A stretch of DNA of 64,000 nt from positions 167,786 to 231,785 of the forward strand of contig NZ_FOKM01000012.1 of the NCBI RefSeq assembly GCF_900111905.1, read 5' to 3'. The first letter of the stretch is position 1, and each line of letters opens with the position of its first letter. This DNA is from Rhizobium sp. NFR07 (GTDB taxonomy: Bacteria; Pseudomonadota; Alphaproteobacteria; Rhizobiales; Rhizobiaceae). Shown here in pieces: positions 14,896 to 23,700 of this stretch. Below the pieces are notes generated by a model. It made no database searches, was not told the DNA's origin, and saw only the letters and a program-made list of their open reading frames with translations. The translations under genes were made by a program, and so were the position numbers.

Positions 14896-16515
14896 CTAGG
14901 CCGCCCGTCCGTAGGAATGAGCCTGCGATGCGTAAGCGCCCTGGCGACCACCCAGCGTGAAGCGGCTGATCAGCGTAGAGAGCTTGGTAGTCTCTTCGGT
15001 AAGCAGGGAGACGGCGGCGCTGGTCTCTTCCACCATCGCGGCGTTCTGCTGCGTCGCCTTGTCCATCTGGCCGACCGCCGAGTTGACCTCTCCGAGCACG
15101 CTTGACTGTTCCCTCGTCGTGCTGGCGATCATCTCCATGTGGCGGTTGACGTCGACGATATAACCCTCGATCGCCTTCAGGGCATCGCCCGTCTCGCGCA
15201 CCAGGCCGACGCCGTTTTCCACCTCGACGCCGGAAAGACGGATCAGTTCCTTGATCTGGCCGGCCGCATCGGCAGAGCGCTGGGCGAGATCGCGGACTTC
15301 CTGGGCAACGACGGCAAAGCCCTTGCCGGCTTCGCCGGCACGCGCCGCCTCCACACCGGCGTTGAGCGCCAGCAGGTTAGTCTGGAAGGCGATCTGGTCG
15401 ATCACGCCGATAATGGTGGAGACCTGGGCGGACGAGCCCTCTATCTTGCTCATCGCATCGACCGCGCTTGCCACGATGGTGGCCGAGTTGACCGTGCTGC
15501 TCGCGGCATCGGCCGCGACGCCGCGCGCGTCCTGGGTGCGCTTTGATGCATCATGAATGTTGCCGGTGACGGTACCGAGCGACGCCGCCGTTTCTTCCAG
15601 CGTTGCCGCCTGCTGCTCGGTCCGCCGGGCGAGATCATTGGCGCTGCGGCTGAGCTCCTTGCTGCTGTCGTCGATGACAGTGACGGATTCGGCGACCGCA
15701 TTCAGCGTATCGCGCAGCTGCCTGACGGCAGCGTTGAGATCATGGCGCAACGCCTCGAACTCTTCCGAGAACGGTTCGTCCAATTGTACGGTAAGGTCGC
15801 CATTGGCAAGCTGACGAAGGCCGCGACCGAGGCCGTCGGTCGCCTGGCGCAGACGCTGCTGTGCTGCGATTTCCGCCTCGCTGCGGGCACGCTGGCGATC
15901 GGCATCCATGCGCTGATCGGCTTCGCGGGCCTGTTTCGACATCTCGTCGGTCGCCTGCTGTGCGGCCTGTGCCTTGTCTGTCGCCGACTGGGCGGAAACC
16001 AGCGTATCCGTCAACGCCTTGATCAGGGCGAGCAGAACGCCGGCCTGGCCGATGACGATGACGATGATGGCATGCAGCACGACCCGCATGGAGCTGGACT
16101 GGCCGGGGAAGACGGCCGCCGAGGCGAAGAGGAACAGCAGGAGGTGATGGACGATGACGAAGCTTGCATAGGCGAAGATGGCGCGACGATCGACCCAGAC
16201 CGCGCACATGGCGAGGCTGGCGAAGAAATACATATGGACGTCGATCTGCAGCGGCGAGCCGGAGAACAGGAAGACCAGAATGCCGACCTGCGCTGCATGC
16301 GCCATCGAGGTCACGACGCGGGTGGTCGCGCCGGTCCGGTCATTGAGCCACAGCAGCGTTCCCATTCCGCCGATGACAACCGCCGCGACCATCGCGCTGA
16401 TATCCATGCCATCGGGCAGATAGAAGTTGCGGGCGATGATGAGCGCGACATTGATCCACAGGAGTGTAACAATCCCCATCGAAGCCTTCTGACGAATGGT
16501 CTCCAGCGCGTTCAT
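14896..16515 (-). CDS. Methyl-accepting chemotaxis protein with membrane sensor
   Basis: This 539-aa protein has about six hydrophobic helices within residues 12-180 and no large periplasmic domain, so it probably senses a membrane or intracellular cue. A coiled region and HAMP-like unit (LGRGLRQLANGDLTVQL, near 245) lead into a complete signalling domain with tip IDQIAFQTNLLALNAGVEAA and FAVVAQEVRDLAQRSADAA, the contact site for CheA/CheW. The start at 16515 follows AGGAG by 8 nt; a longer frame lacks a site. The upstream small membrane protein gene overlaps it in TAATG, so the two are coupled. Confidence 0.9.
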   Translation of the reverse strand: MNALETIRQKASMGIVTLLWINVALIIARNFYLPDGMDISAMVAAVVIGGMGTLLWLNDRTGATTRVVTSMAHAAQVGILVFLFSGSPLQIDVHMYFFASLAMCAVWVDRRAIFAYASFVIVHHLLLFLFASAAVFPGQSSSMRVVLHAIIVIVIGQAGVLLALIKALTDTLVSAQSATDKAQAAQQATDEMSKQAREADQRMDADRQRARSEAEIAAQQRLRQATDGLGRGLRQLANGDLTVQLDEPFSEEFEALRHDLNAAVRQLRDTLNAVAESVTVIDDSSKELSRSANDLARRTEQQAATLEETAASLGTVTGNIHDASKRTQDARGVAADAASSTVNSATIVASAVDAMSKIEGSSAQVSTIIGVIDQIAFQTNLLALNAGVEAARAGEAGKGFAVVAQEVRDLAQRSADAAGQIKELIRLSGVEVENGVGLVRETGDALKAIEGYIVDVNRHMEMIASTTREQSSVLGEVNSAVGQMDKATQQNAAMVEETSAAVSLLTEETTKLSTLISRFTLGGRQGAYASQAHSYGRAA

Positions 16516-16835
16516 TAAAAAATCTCCTGCGAGCAAATGGATTTGAGATTGGCGTTGAGGACGAAGATAGCACCGGCGCGCCTCAACTGAGCGGGAAAGG
16601 AAGGTGCGTCGGACTGAGCAATGGCGATCCACGGCAGGCTACCGCCCGCCACATAGCTGCCATCCGCCTTGCCGATGATCGAAAGGACGGTCTGCTCGGA
16701 TGCGAACGGCTGCGCGACGACGAGAAAGAACGATCCGCGCGGGCTCAGCCACATCCACGTCAGAAGTGAGATGAAGATGACGACGCTCGCGACAATAATC
16801 TTTCCGTCGCTTAAGCGAGATGAGCGTATCGCCAT
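16515..16835 (-). CDS. Small membrane-anchored hypothetical protein coupled to the chemoreceptor
   Basis: This protein of about 106 aa starts MAIRSSRLSDGKIIVAS, has one membrane helix (residues about 10-30, VVIFISLLTWMWL) and a presumably periplasmic tail (SFFLVVAQPFASEQTVLSI...). Its TAA overlaps the chemoreceptor ATG (TAATG), so the two are translated together. It may be an accessory ligand-sensing or assembly partner, which is inferred only from coupling. An alternative GTG start lies 39 nt upstream. No family recognised. Confidence 0.62.
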   Translation of the reverse strand: MAIRSSRLSDGKIIVASVVIFISLLTWMWLSPRGSFFLVVAQPFASEQTVLSIIGKADGSYVAGGSLPWIAIAQSDAPSFPAQLRRAGAIFVLNANLKSICSQEIF

Positions 16836-17138
16836 GAAAGTTGAACCAGTTTCGATCAACAGTAAAATAGACACGAATGGTTTACGCAGCCTTACACTAA
16901 CCTATTGATCGTTAAATGTAATCATCACTCGGATTAAGGCGAAGGTTTTACAGATAGCGACCTGAAGTTCATCTATCCGTTACGTTGCGATATTCGTTTA
17001 TTCTTGCAATCGTCGCGCGAAATCCGCCATCAAGGCGTTTAATGAGCTTGAACAATAGCGGGTTCCGCGATCGTCGCCATGGCGTTATCCTGAACGTTGT
17101 TCTAACGCATGCCGCAGAGAGAATGACGGAGCAGAATA
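16836..17138. other. Divergent intergenic region, no gene seen
   Basis: About 300 bp between the minus-strand chemoreceptor operon and the plus-strand GreA-family gene. It is A/T-richer than the coding DNA and should hold both promoters. I see no convincing -35/-10 pair, RNA gene or longer reading frame with a ribosome binding site. Confidence 0.5.
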
Positions 17139-17621
17139 TTGAGTGTCGCCTTCACCAAGGAAGAAAGCGCTGAAACGGCCGCCGAAACCATGCTGCCGGA
17201 CCGTCCGATCTCTCAGCATCCGAATCTCGTGACCGAAAACGGGCTGAAGGCGCTTGAGAGCCAGATGGAGGAAGCACGCGCAGCTTACACGGCCGCCCAG
17301 GCGATCGAGGATGTCAACGAGAAGCGACAGCAATCGGCCGGCCCGCTGCGGGACATGCGCTATCTCTCCGAGAGGCTGCGCACGGCCCAGCTGGTCCCTG
17401 CCCCGACCTCGACCGGCGTCGTCGCCTTCGGCAGCACCGTCACCTTCGAACGCGGCGATGGCCGCATACAGACCTATCGCATTGTCGGCGAGGACGAGGC
17501 CGATCCCAAGGCCGGGTCGATCTCCTATGTCGCACCGGTCGCACGCGTGCTGATGGGCAAGGCAGTCGGCGACGTGATGACTTTCGGCGACCAGGAGTTT
17601 GAGATTACCGCAATCGCCTGA
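17139..17621 (+). CDS. GreA/GreB-family elongation factor-like protein
   Basis: This 160-aa protein resembles transcript-cleavage factors. A helical N-terminus with LVTENGLKALESQMEEARAA (residues about 30-70) corresponds to the coiled-coil finger, and a C-terminal FKBP-like domain contains GSTVTFERGDGRIQTYRIVGEDEADP and SISYVAPVARVLMGKAVGD. The finger tip lacks the clear pair of acids (DLSEN type) seen in GreA, so cleavage activity is uncertain. An extra about 28 residues precede the finger. The start is TTG with GGAGC upstream. It converges with the MscS gene after 7 bp. Confidence 0.78.
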   Translation: MSVAFTKEESAETAAETMLPDRPISQHPNLVTENGLKALESQMEEARAAYTAAQAIEDVNEKRQQSAGPLRDMRYLSERLRTAQLVPAPTSTGVVAFGSTVTFERGDGRIQTYRIVGEDEADPKAGSISYVAPVARVLMGKAVGDVMTFGDQEFEITAIA

Positions 17622-17628
17622 CCGTTGG

Positions 17629-18750
17629 TCAGGATTGCAGGGAAGCGTGGGAGGCGGCGCCCAGAACCGCAGCGCCACTGCCGTCGAGATGCCGATCTGT
17701 CCTCACCTTCGGCAGCGCGTTCGGGTATTCCAGCTGGATGAATTCGACCAGCTTCTCTCGCATCTCGCAACGCATGTCGAAGGTCTTGGGTGCGTTGTTC
17801 GCAGAGACGAGAATACGGATCTCCATGACGCTTTCGCGGAAATCGGTGACCTGCACGTTGACAACGCGCCTGTCCCATATCTTCGAGGCGGCGGCGATCT
17901 CCTCCACTTTCTTGCGGATTACCGAGACCGGGATCGTGTAGTCGAGATAGATCATCACCGTTCCGATGAGGGCCGAGCCTTCGCGGGTCCAGTTCTGGAA
18001 CGGGTTCTCGATGAAATAGGACAGAGGCAGGATCATCCGCCGCCAGTCCCACAATTTTACCACGACATATGTGGAGGTGATCTCCTCGACATTACCCCAC
18101 TCCCCTTCCACAATCAGCGCATCGTCGATGCGGATCGGCTGGGTGATGGCGAGCTGGATGCCGGCGAAGATGTTCTTCAGCATCGGCTGCAGCGCGAGAC
18201 CGAGCACGATACCGGCGACACCGGCGGAAGCGAGTACGCTCACACCATACTGCTGGACGGCCGGAAAGGTCATCAGCATGGCGGCGATGGTGAGCACGAC
18301 GATCATCGCGCCGGCGATGCGCTCGGCAATGCGTGATTGCGTCACGTGGGCGCGTGCCAGCAGATTGTCCTCCGCATCCAGCTTGAAGCGGCGCAGGTAG
18401 ACGGTCATCCAGATATGCAGCGCAGCCTTTGCCGACCAGCCGAGAACCAGAATGAACGCGATCAGCAGGACATGGCGGATGATTTCCGCAGGCCGGGCCG
18501 CAAGCGGCGCGATCGTGGCGGCAACCGACAGGGTGAAGGTCAGTATCGCAACCCGCAACGGGCGACGTCCGCGCGACACCACCGAGCGCCAGAACAGATC
18601 CTTGTTCTCCACCAGGCGGGTAAAGATGCGAAACGTCAGACGGTGAACTGCCAGCCCGATCAGAATGGCGGCGACGAGAAGACCGATGCTGACGATCCAG
18701 TTCGGCAGCCAGTCCGTATATTGACGAAACTCTGCAATGAAATTGTTCAT
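17629..18750 (-). CDS. MscS-family mechanosensitive ion channel
   Basis: This protein of about 373 aa has four to five hydrophobic helices in residues 15-190, the last (VSVLASAGVAGIVLGLALQP) being the Gly/Ala-rich pore helix. The beta domain that follows includes GVV-like EGEWGNVEEITSTYVVVKLWDWRRMILP and the cytoplasmic alpha-beta part. It is an inner-membrane tension-gated channel that releases solutes on hypo-osmotic shock. The ATG at 18750 is preferred; the open frame extends 21 nt to a TTG. It diverges from a DUF1810 gene. Confidence 0.88.
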   Translation of the reverse strand: MNNFIAEFRQYTDWLPNWIVSIGLLVAAILIGLAVHRLTFRIFTRLVENKDLFWRSVVSRGRRPLRVAILTFTLSVAATIAPLAARPAEIIRHVLLIAFILVLGWSAKAALHIWMTVYLRRFKLDAEDNLLARAHVTQSRIAERIAGAMIVVLTIAAMLMTFPAVQQYGVSVLASAGVAGIVLGLALQPMLKNIFAGIQLAITQPIRIDDALIVEGEWGNVEEITSTYVVVKLWDWRRMILPLSYFIENPFQNWTREGSALIGTVMIYLDYTIPVSVIRKKVEEIAAASKIWDRRVVNVQVTDFRESVMEIRILVSANNAPKTFDMRCEMREKLVEFIQLEYPNALPKVRTDRHLDGSGAAVLGAASHASLQS

Positions 18751-18848
18751 TCCATTCCAGCTAGGGTGCAATGCAGCATGGAAAAGAGCGGCCGCAAAAA
18801 TATCATCTTTCTCCGCCTTTATGTCTCAATTGGGGTGAGGAGAATTTG

Positions 18849-19283
18849 ATGAATGATCGCAGTGTGACCTTGGACCTGACGCGTTTCGTCGACGCTCAGG
18901 CCTCGATCTATAATCAGGTCATTGCGGAACTGCGCGACGGACAAAAGCGCAGTCACTGGATGTGGTATATCTTCCCGCAGCTCGACGGTCTGGGCAGGTC
19001 GGACATGTCACAGCGTTTTGCCATCCGTTCCCGTGAGGAGGCCATCGCCTATCTTGCCCATCCGCTTCTGGGTTTCAGGCTTGCCGAATGCACCACCGCC
19101 ATGCTCGCCCATGAGGGCCGCGGTGCCGACGAAATTCTCGGCTCGGTCGACGATATGAAGTTTCGCAGTTCGATGACGCTGTTTCATCTGGTCAGCGAAA
19201 AGGGCTCGCCTTTCGAGCGAGCCCTTGAGATTTTTTACCGTGGGGAGCACGACGATGTCACCGTCGGGCTCCTGAAGGTCTAG
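18849..19283 (+). CDS. DUF1810 family protein
   Basis: This 144-aa cytosolic protein matches DUF1810: LTRFVDAQASIYNQVIAELRDGQKRSHWMWYIFPQL followed by AIRSREEAIAYLAHPLLGFRLAECT. GAGGAG lies before the ATG. Function is not established. The 3' part of the gene (19201-19236) contains a hairpin plus six T that looks like an intrinsic terminator although it lies inside the reading frame; see findings. It converges with the Tim44-domain gene after 10 bp. Confidence 0.85.
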   Translation: MNDRSVTLDLTRFVDAQASIYNQVIAELRDGQKRSHWMWYIFPQLDGLGRSDMSQRFAIRSREEAIAYLAHPLLGFRLAECTTAMLAHEGRGADEILGSVDDMKFRSSMTLFHLVSEKGSPFERALEIFYRGEHDDVTVGLLKV

Positions 19284-19293
19284 GCCGCAAGCC

Positions 19294-20361
19294 TTACGCG
19301 GCGGACTGGATCGCCGAGAGCTTCCAGTCATTGGCCGGCTTGCGCACGAAGGTCCAGACCTCGACGGCTTCCGTCTCATGGTTTGGATCGCCTTCAACGA
19401 CATCGCCGCTGTTGCGGTCCCGCAGGAAGTCGATCGAGGAATAACGCAGCGCGACGGTCGCGTATTCCTGGCCGTTTTCGCGCCATGCCTCGGACAGGTC
19501 GCCCTGCAGCAGCTTGACGTCCTTGACCTCGTTCTTAACGCCATTGGTGGCGTTTTCACCGAGTTCTTCGGCAAGGTAGGACATGGCTTCCGGCGTCGTG
19601 AGGCTGCGCAGCTTGGCATAGTCCTCGTCGGCATAAGCGCCCTGAACGTCGGTCAGCAGCTTTTCGAACTGGCTGAGGTCACGGTTGGTGATGCCGATCT
19701 CGTCGGTATCCGAACCGGCCTGACGCGGCGCATCGTCATAGCCCGCGCCTGCAGCGGCACCTGCGCCCATCGAGCCGATCTTCGGGATCTGGAAGCCGCC
19801 CTGATTCTGCTGCGGCGCCTGATAGGCGTGGTTGTTCTGCTGGTCATCGCGGTTGTTGCCCGCGCCGAAGCCGTTACGGCCGCCGGCGGGACCCGCCGTT
19901 TGCTGCTGGCGACGCGCGAAGAAGCGGAATGCCAGCATGGCAAGACCACCGATCAGCAGGATCTGCAGAAGCATGCCCATAAAGCCTGCCATGCCGCCAA
20001 AGCCGTTACCCATCAGCATGCCGAACAGGCCGCCAAGGGCGAGACCGCCGAGGAGACCACCAAACATGCCGCCGAACATTCCGGGGCGCTGCTGGGCTGC
20101 CTGCTGGCCGGCGCCTGTGGCCGGACGGGTGGCGTTCTGCTGGGTATTGGGCGTCATCGAACGCTGGATGCCGTTGGCGGCGCCCGGTGCCGTGTTTGTT
20201 GTCGGAGGAGCGGAGAATGTGCGGGTGCCGCGGCTGCCGAAGCTAGAACCGCCGCCTGCGCGACGCGCTTCCGCAAAATCGACGGCTGTTAGCGAAACTG
20301 CCATTCCGATCGCTGCGATCGCGAAGAGTTTCTGGAAACGCCGAAGCTTGGATAACATCAA
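19294..20361 (-). CDS. Tim44-domain protein with Gly-rich membrane region
   Basis: This 355-aa protein has an N-terminal hydrophobic signal or anchor (IAAIGMAVSLTAVDFAEA), a Gly/Thr/Asn-rich linker (residues 35-90), a glycine-zipper-like hydrophobic stretch (GMFGGMFGGLLGGLALGGLFG, about 93-140), a Gln/Asn-rich spacer, and a C-terminal Tim44-like domain (DLSQFEKLLTDVQGAYADEDYAKLRSLTTPEAMSYL). Bacterial Tim44-domain proteins are membrane-associated and their role is unclear, unlike the mitochondrial import factor. Single gene; a ribosome binding site GGAGAT precedes the ATG. Confidence 0.85.
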   Translation of the reverse strand: MMLSKLRRFQKLFAIAAIGMAVSLTAVDFAEARRAGGGSSFGSRGTRTFSAPPTTNTAPGAANGIQRSMTPNTQQNATRPATGAGQQAAQQRPGMFGGMFGGLLGGLALGGLFGMLMGNGFGGMAGFMGMLLQILLIGGLAMLAFRFFARRQQQTAGPAGGRNGFGAGNNRDDQQNNHAYQAPQQNQGGFQIPKIGSMGAGAAAGAGYDDAPRQAGSDTDEIGITNRDLSQFEKLLTDVQGAYADEDYAKLRSLTTPEAMSYLAEELGENATNGVKNEVKDVKLLQGDLSEAWRENGQEYATVALRYSSIDFLRDRNSGDVVEGDPNHETEAVEVWTFVRKPANDWKLSAIQSAA

Positions 20362-20548
20362 TATCTCCTGTGGCCGCCCTATGCGGTCTCTGCACTCATA
20401 TGGGGAAGAGCGGAAGGGAATTTTAGATCCTCCTCCAATTTTTCCCGCTCTAGTAGCTACATAAGTTCATCGCGGGAGCCAATCGGCAAAAACACAACCA
20501 AAAGATGTTTCGCAACATCATCCGATCACATAACCGCGAGCGAAACGG

Positions 20549-20582
20549 AAAAAGGCCCGACGCTGACGCACCGAGCCTTTTC
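20549..20582 (-). terminator. Terminator downstream of serA
   Basis: On the minus strand GGAAAAGGCTCG and CGGGCCTTTTTCC pair around about 12 nt, leaving a U-rich 3' arm. It lies about 60 bp after the serA stop, so it should end the serC-serA transcript. The stem has an inner mismatch. Confidence 0.6.
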
Positions 20583-20640
20583 CAGTCACCCCTGGGAGGA
20601 TTTTTGCTTTTATTTATCCGAGCGTCGCCGCCCGCAAGCC

Positions 20641-22236
20641 TTAGTCGACGTTGAACACCAGCGGGCGGGCCTGGCGGATTGCCGGGTTTGCCGTCAGCTT
20701 GTCGAGAACTTCCTGCGACACCGGCCCATCGACGTAAAGCAGAGCGATGGCATCCCCGCCGTCCTTCTCGCGGCCGAGCTGGAAGTTCGCGATGTTGACC
20801 TTGGCGTCACCGAGCGTCGTGCCCATGAAGCCGATCATGCCGGGAACGTCGGTGTTGGAGATGTAGACCATGTTGGCGCCGACATCGGCGTCCATGTTGA
20901 TGCCCTTGATCTGGATGAAGCGTGGCTTGCCGTCGGAAAAGACGGTACCGGCAACCGAGCGGCTCTGCTTCTCGGTCGTGACCGTCAGCTTGATGTAGCC
21001 GTCGTAGACGCCGGTCTTGTCGCGCTTGACCTCGGAGAGCACGATGCCCTTTTCCTTGATCATGATCGGCGCCGAGACCATGTTGACATCGGCCACCTGG
21101 TTGCGGATCAGGCCGGCGAGCAGCGCCGACGTCAGCGCCTTGGTGTTCATGTTGGCGGTCGCACCGTCGAACAGGATCTCGATTTCCTTGATCGGATCAT
21201 CCGAAACCTGGCCGACGAATGCGCCGAGAACGTCAGCGAGACGGATGAACGGCTTCAGAATCGGCGCTTCTTCGGCGGTGATCGACGGCATGTTGATGGC
21301 GTTCGAGACTGCACCCTTGACGAGGTAATCCGACATCTGTTCGGCAACCTGCAGGGCAACGTTTTCCTGGGCTTCCGTGGTGGAAGCGCCGAGATGCGGC
21401 GTGCAGACGACATTGTCGAGGCCGAAGAGCGGGCTTTCGGTGGCAGGCTCAACCTCGAACACGTCGAAGCCGGCACCAGCGACGTGGCCGGACTTGATCG
21501 CTTCGGCAAGTGCGGCCTCATCGACCAGACCGCCGCGGGCACAGTTGATGATGCGCACGCCCTTCTTGGTCTTGGCGAGATTTTCGGCGCCGAGGATGCC
21601 GCGCGTCTTGTCGGTCATCGGCACGTGCAGCGTGATGAAGTCGGCACGCGGCAGCAGCTCGTCCAACTCGACCTTTTCGACGCCCATTTCCTGCGCACGT
21701 TCAGCAGACAGGAAGGGGTCATAGGCAATGACGTTCATGCCGAGGCCGATCGCCTTGCGGCAGACGATGCCACCGATGTTGCCGGCGCCGATGACGCCGA
21801 GCGTCTTGCCGGTGATTTCGACACCCATGAATTTGGACTTTTCCCACTTGCCGGCCTGGGTCGAGGCATCGGCGGAAGGCAACTGGCGGGCCACGGCGAA
21901 CATCAGCGCGATGGCATGTTCGGCCGTCGTGATCGAGTTGCCGAATGGGGTGTTCATGACGATGATACCGCGCTTGGACGCGGCCGGGATATCGACATTG
22001 TCGACGCCGATACCGGCGCGGCCGATAACCTTGAGGTTGGTCGCGGCGGCGATCAGCTTTTCCGTCGCCTTGGTGGCCGAGCGGATGGCGAGGCCGTCAT
22101 AGTTGCCGATGATTTCGGCGAGCTTGCCCTTGTCCTTGCCGAGCTTCGGCTGGAAATCGACTTCGACGCCACGATCGCGGAAGATCTGGACGGCGGTTTC
22201 AGACAGTTCGTCGGATACGAGTACGCGAGGTGCCAT
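20641..22236 (-). CDS. serA: D-3-phosphoglycerate dehydrogenase
   Basis: This 531-aa enzyme oxidises 3-phosphoglycerate to 3-phosphohydroxypyruvate, the first step of serine synthesis. It has the substrate-binding half (VSDELSETAVQIF..., RSATK, GRAGIGVDNVDIPAA), the NAD-binding fold (GVIGAGNIGGIVCRKAIGLGM, about residues 145-165), the catalytic HLGAST block, then the intervening domain and a C-terminal ACT domain (NTDVPGMIGFMGTTLG) expected to bind L-serine. This is the long, ACT-containing form. It follows serC by about 78 bp on the same strand. Confidence 0.96.
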   Translation of the reverse strand: MAPRVLVSDELSETAVQIFRDRGVEVDFQPKLGKDKGKLAEIIGNYDGLAIRSATKATEKLIAAATNLKVIGRAGIGVDNVDIPAASKRGIIVMNTPFGNSITTAEHAIALMFAVARQLPSADASTQAGKWEKSKFMGVEITGKTLGVIGAGNIGGIVCRKAIGLGMNVIAYDPFLSAERAQEMGVEKVELDELLPRADFITLHVPMTDKTRGILGAENLAKTKKGVRIINCARGGLVDEAALAEAIKSGHVAGAGFDVFEVEPATESPLFGLDNVVCTPHLGASTTEAQENVALQVAEQMSDYLVKGAVSNAINMPSITAEEAPILKPFIRLADVLGAFVGQVSDDPIKEIEILFDGATANMNTKALTSALLAGLIRNQVADVNMVSAPIMIKEKGIVLSEVKRDKTGVYDGYIKLTVTTEKQSRSVAGTVFSDGKPRFIQIKGINMDADVGANMVYISNTDVPGMIGFMGTTLGDAKVNIANFQLGREKDGGDAIALLYVDGPVSQEVLDKLTANPAIRQARPLVFNVD

Positions 22237-22283
22237 TGTTTGGGCTCCTGATAAAGGGTTCAGTCTCTGAATTCGGGATGAGA

Positions 22284-22306
22284 CGGTCCCGCCAATTGCG
22301 GGACCG
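22284..22306 (-). other. Stem-loop between serC and serA
   Basis: CGGTCCCGC (22284-22292) and GCGGGACCG (22298-22306) form a perfect 9-bp stem with a 5-nt AATTG-type loop in the 78-bp gap between serC and serA. There is no T-run. It may be a processing or partial termination site that sets the serC:serA ratio; this is inference. Confidence 0.55.
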
Positions 22307-22314
22307 GGAATCGA

Positions 22315-23496
22315 TCAGGCGGCAGCCTTGTTAAGCGCGGCCTTCTGCGTTTCGAATGCGTAGGCGAGCCACGGCATCAGGGCCTTCATGTCGGCCTCTT
22401 CGATCGTGGCACCGGCCCAGATGCGAAGACCGGACGGCGCGTCGCGATAAGCACCGACGTCAAGCGCGACGCCTTCCTTCTCGAGAATGGCGGTGACGCC
22501 CTTGGCGAATGCAGCCTGCGCATCGGCATCGAGAGCGGCGACACCAGCGTCAGCGATCTTCAGGCAGACGGAGGTGTTAGAGCGCGTCTCGTCGACCTGC
22601 GCCAGATTGGCGATCCAGTCGTTGGCAGCGACGAAGTCGAAGATGACCTTGGCGTTGGCATCGGCACGGGCGATCAGAGCCTTCAGGCCGCCGATCGACT
22701 TTGCCCAGTTGAGCGCATCGATATAGTCCTCGACGCAGAGCATCGAAGGCGTGTTGATCGTTTCACCCTTGAAGATGCCTTCAGAAATCTTGCCGCCGGA
22801 GGTCATGCGGAAGATCTTCGGCAGCGGCCAGGCCGGAACATAACTTTCAAGACGTTCGACCGCACGCGGGGAAAGGATGATCATGCCGTGACCGCCCTCG
22901 CCGCCCAGAACCTTCTGCCAGGAGAAGGTGGTGACGTCGAGCTTGGCGAAGTCCATGTCCTGCGCGAAGGCGGCGGACGTGGCGTCGCAGATGGTCAGGC
23001 CCTTGCGGTCTGCCGGGATGAAGTCGGCGTTCGGGACACGCACACCGGAGGTGGTGCCGTTCCAGGTGAAGACCACGTCACGGTCGAAATCCACCGTGGA
23101 AAGGTCGGGCAGAAGACCGTAATCGGCTTCGATCTTGCGGACGTCCTTGAGCTTCAGCTGCTTGACGACATCGGTGACCCAGCCGGCACCGAAGCTTTCC
23201 CAGGCGACCATGTCGACGCCGCGCTCGCCGAGCAGCGACCACATCGCCATTTCGACAGCGCCGGTATCGGAGGCGGGAACGATGCCGATGCGGTAATCCG
23301 CCGGAACGTTCAGAATTTCACGGGTGAGATCGATGGCCTGCTTGAGCTTGTCCTTGCCGACCTTGGCGCGGTGCGAACGACCGAGCGGGGCGTCGGAGAG
23401 AGCGTCGAGCGACCAACCGGGGCGCTTCGAGCAGGGGCCAGAAGAAAAGTGGGCGTTATTCGGACGTACGTCCGGCTTTGCGGTGCCATTGGCCAT
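22315..23496 (-). CDS. serC: Phosphoserine aminotransferase
   Basis: This 393-aa class V aminotransferase makes phosphoserine from phosphohydroxypyruvate and glutamate. Seen are the N-terminal PNNAHFSSGPCSKRPGW, the GIVPASDTGAVEMAMWSLLG cofactor-binding turn, and the PLP-Lys region SWQKVLGGEGGHG. This is the alphaproteobacterial long type. The start at 23496 is chosen because GGAAGGGTATACAT precedes it; the 28-codon extension corresponds to the conserved leader RNA described separately. It is first gene of serC-serA. Confidence 0.95.
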   Translation of the reverse strand: MANGTAKPDVRPNNAHFSSGPCSKRPGWSLDALSDAPLGRSHRAKVGKDKLKQAIDLTREILNVPADYRIGIVPASDTGAVEMAMWSLLGERGVDMVAWESFGAGWVTDVVKQLKLKDVRKIEADYGLLPDLSTVDFDRDVVFTWNGTTSGVRVPNADFIPADRKGLTICDATSAAFAQDMDFAKLDVTTFSWQKVLGGEGGHGMIILSPRAVERLESYVPAWPLPKIFRMTSGGKISEGIFKGETINTPSMLCVEDYIDALNWAKSIGGLKALIARADANAKVIFDFVAANDWIANLAQVDETRSNTSVCLKIADAGVAALDADAQAAFAKGVTAILEKEGVALDVGAYRDAPSGLRIWAGATIEEADMKALMPWLAYAFETQKAALNKAAA

Positions 23497-23545
23497 ATGT
23501 ATACCCTTCCAGGTAATTAGCCTCTCGTTGGGGAGAGGTGTCCCG
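23497..23545 (-). ncRNA. Candidate serC leader RNA motif
   Basis: Immediately upstream of serC the transcript can form two hairpins: CCTCTC/GAGAGG (plus-strand 23521-23526 with 23533-23538), and a second one, TACC/GGTA (23512-23515 with 23502-23505), whose loop holds the GGAAGG ribosome binding site. A conserved serC RNA motif is described upstream of serC in alphaproteobacteria, and location and structure fit. I could not align it to the published model, so the name is provisional. Sequestering the ribosome site would permit translational control. Confidence 0.55.
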
Positions 23546-23700
23546 CCGCCGTGGATATTCTTGTCGGCTTTCACAGTCAAGCGGGTGATGTCGCGACGGG
23601 ACGATATTTTGCCGTCGGCGCATCACGATGGCGGGAATGCAACAGCCTGATCCAACCGGCGGCGAGTGAACCCTCAACGCCCCGATATCGAGCTATCCGC

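Noticed and set aside
13780..15105. 441-codon plus-strand open frame spanning mnmA and the chemoreceptor
   Set aside because: It crosses two well-supported minus-strand genes and has no domain.
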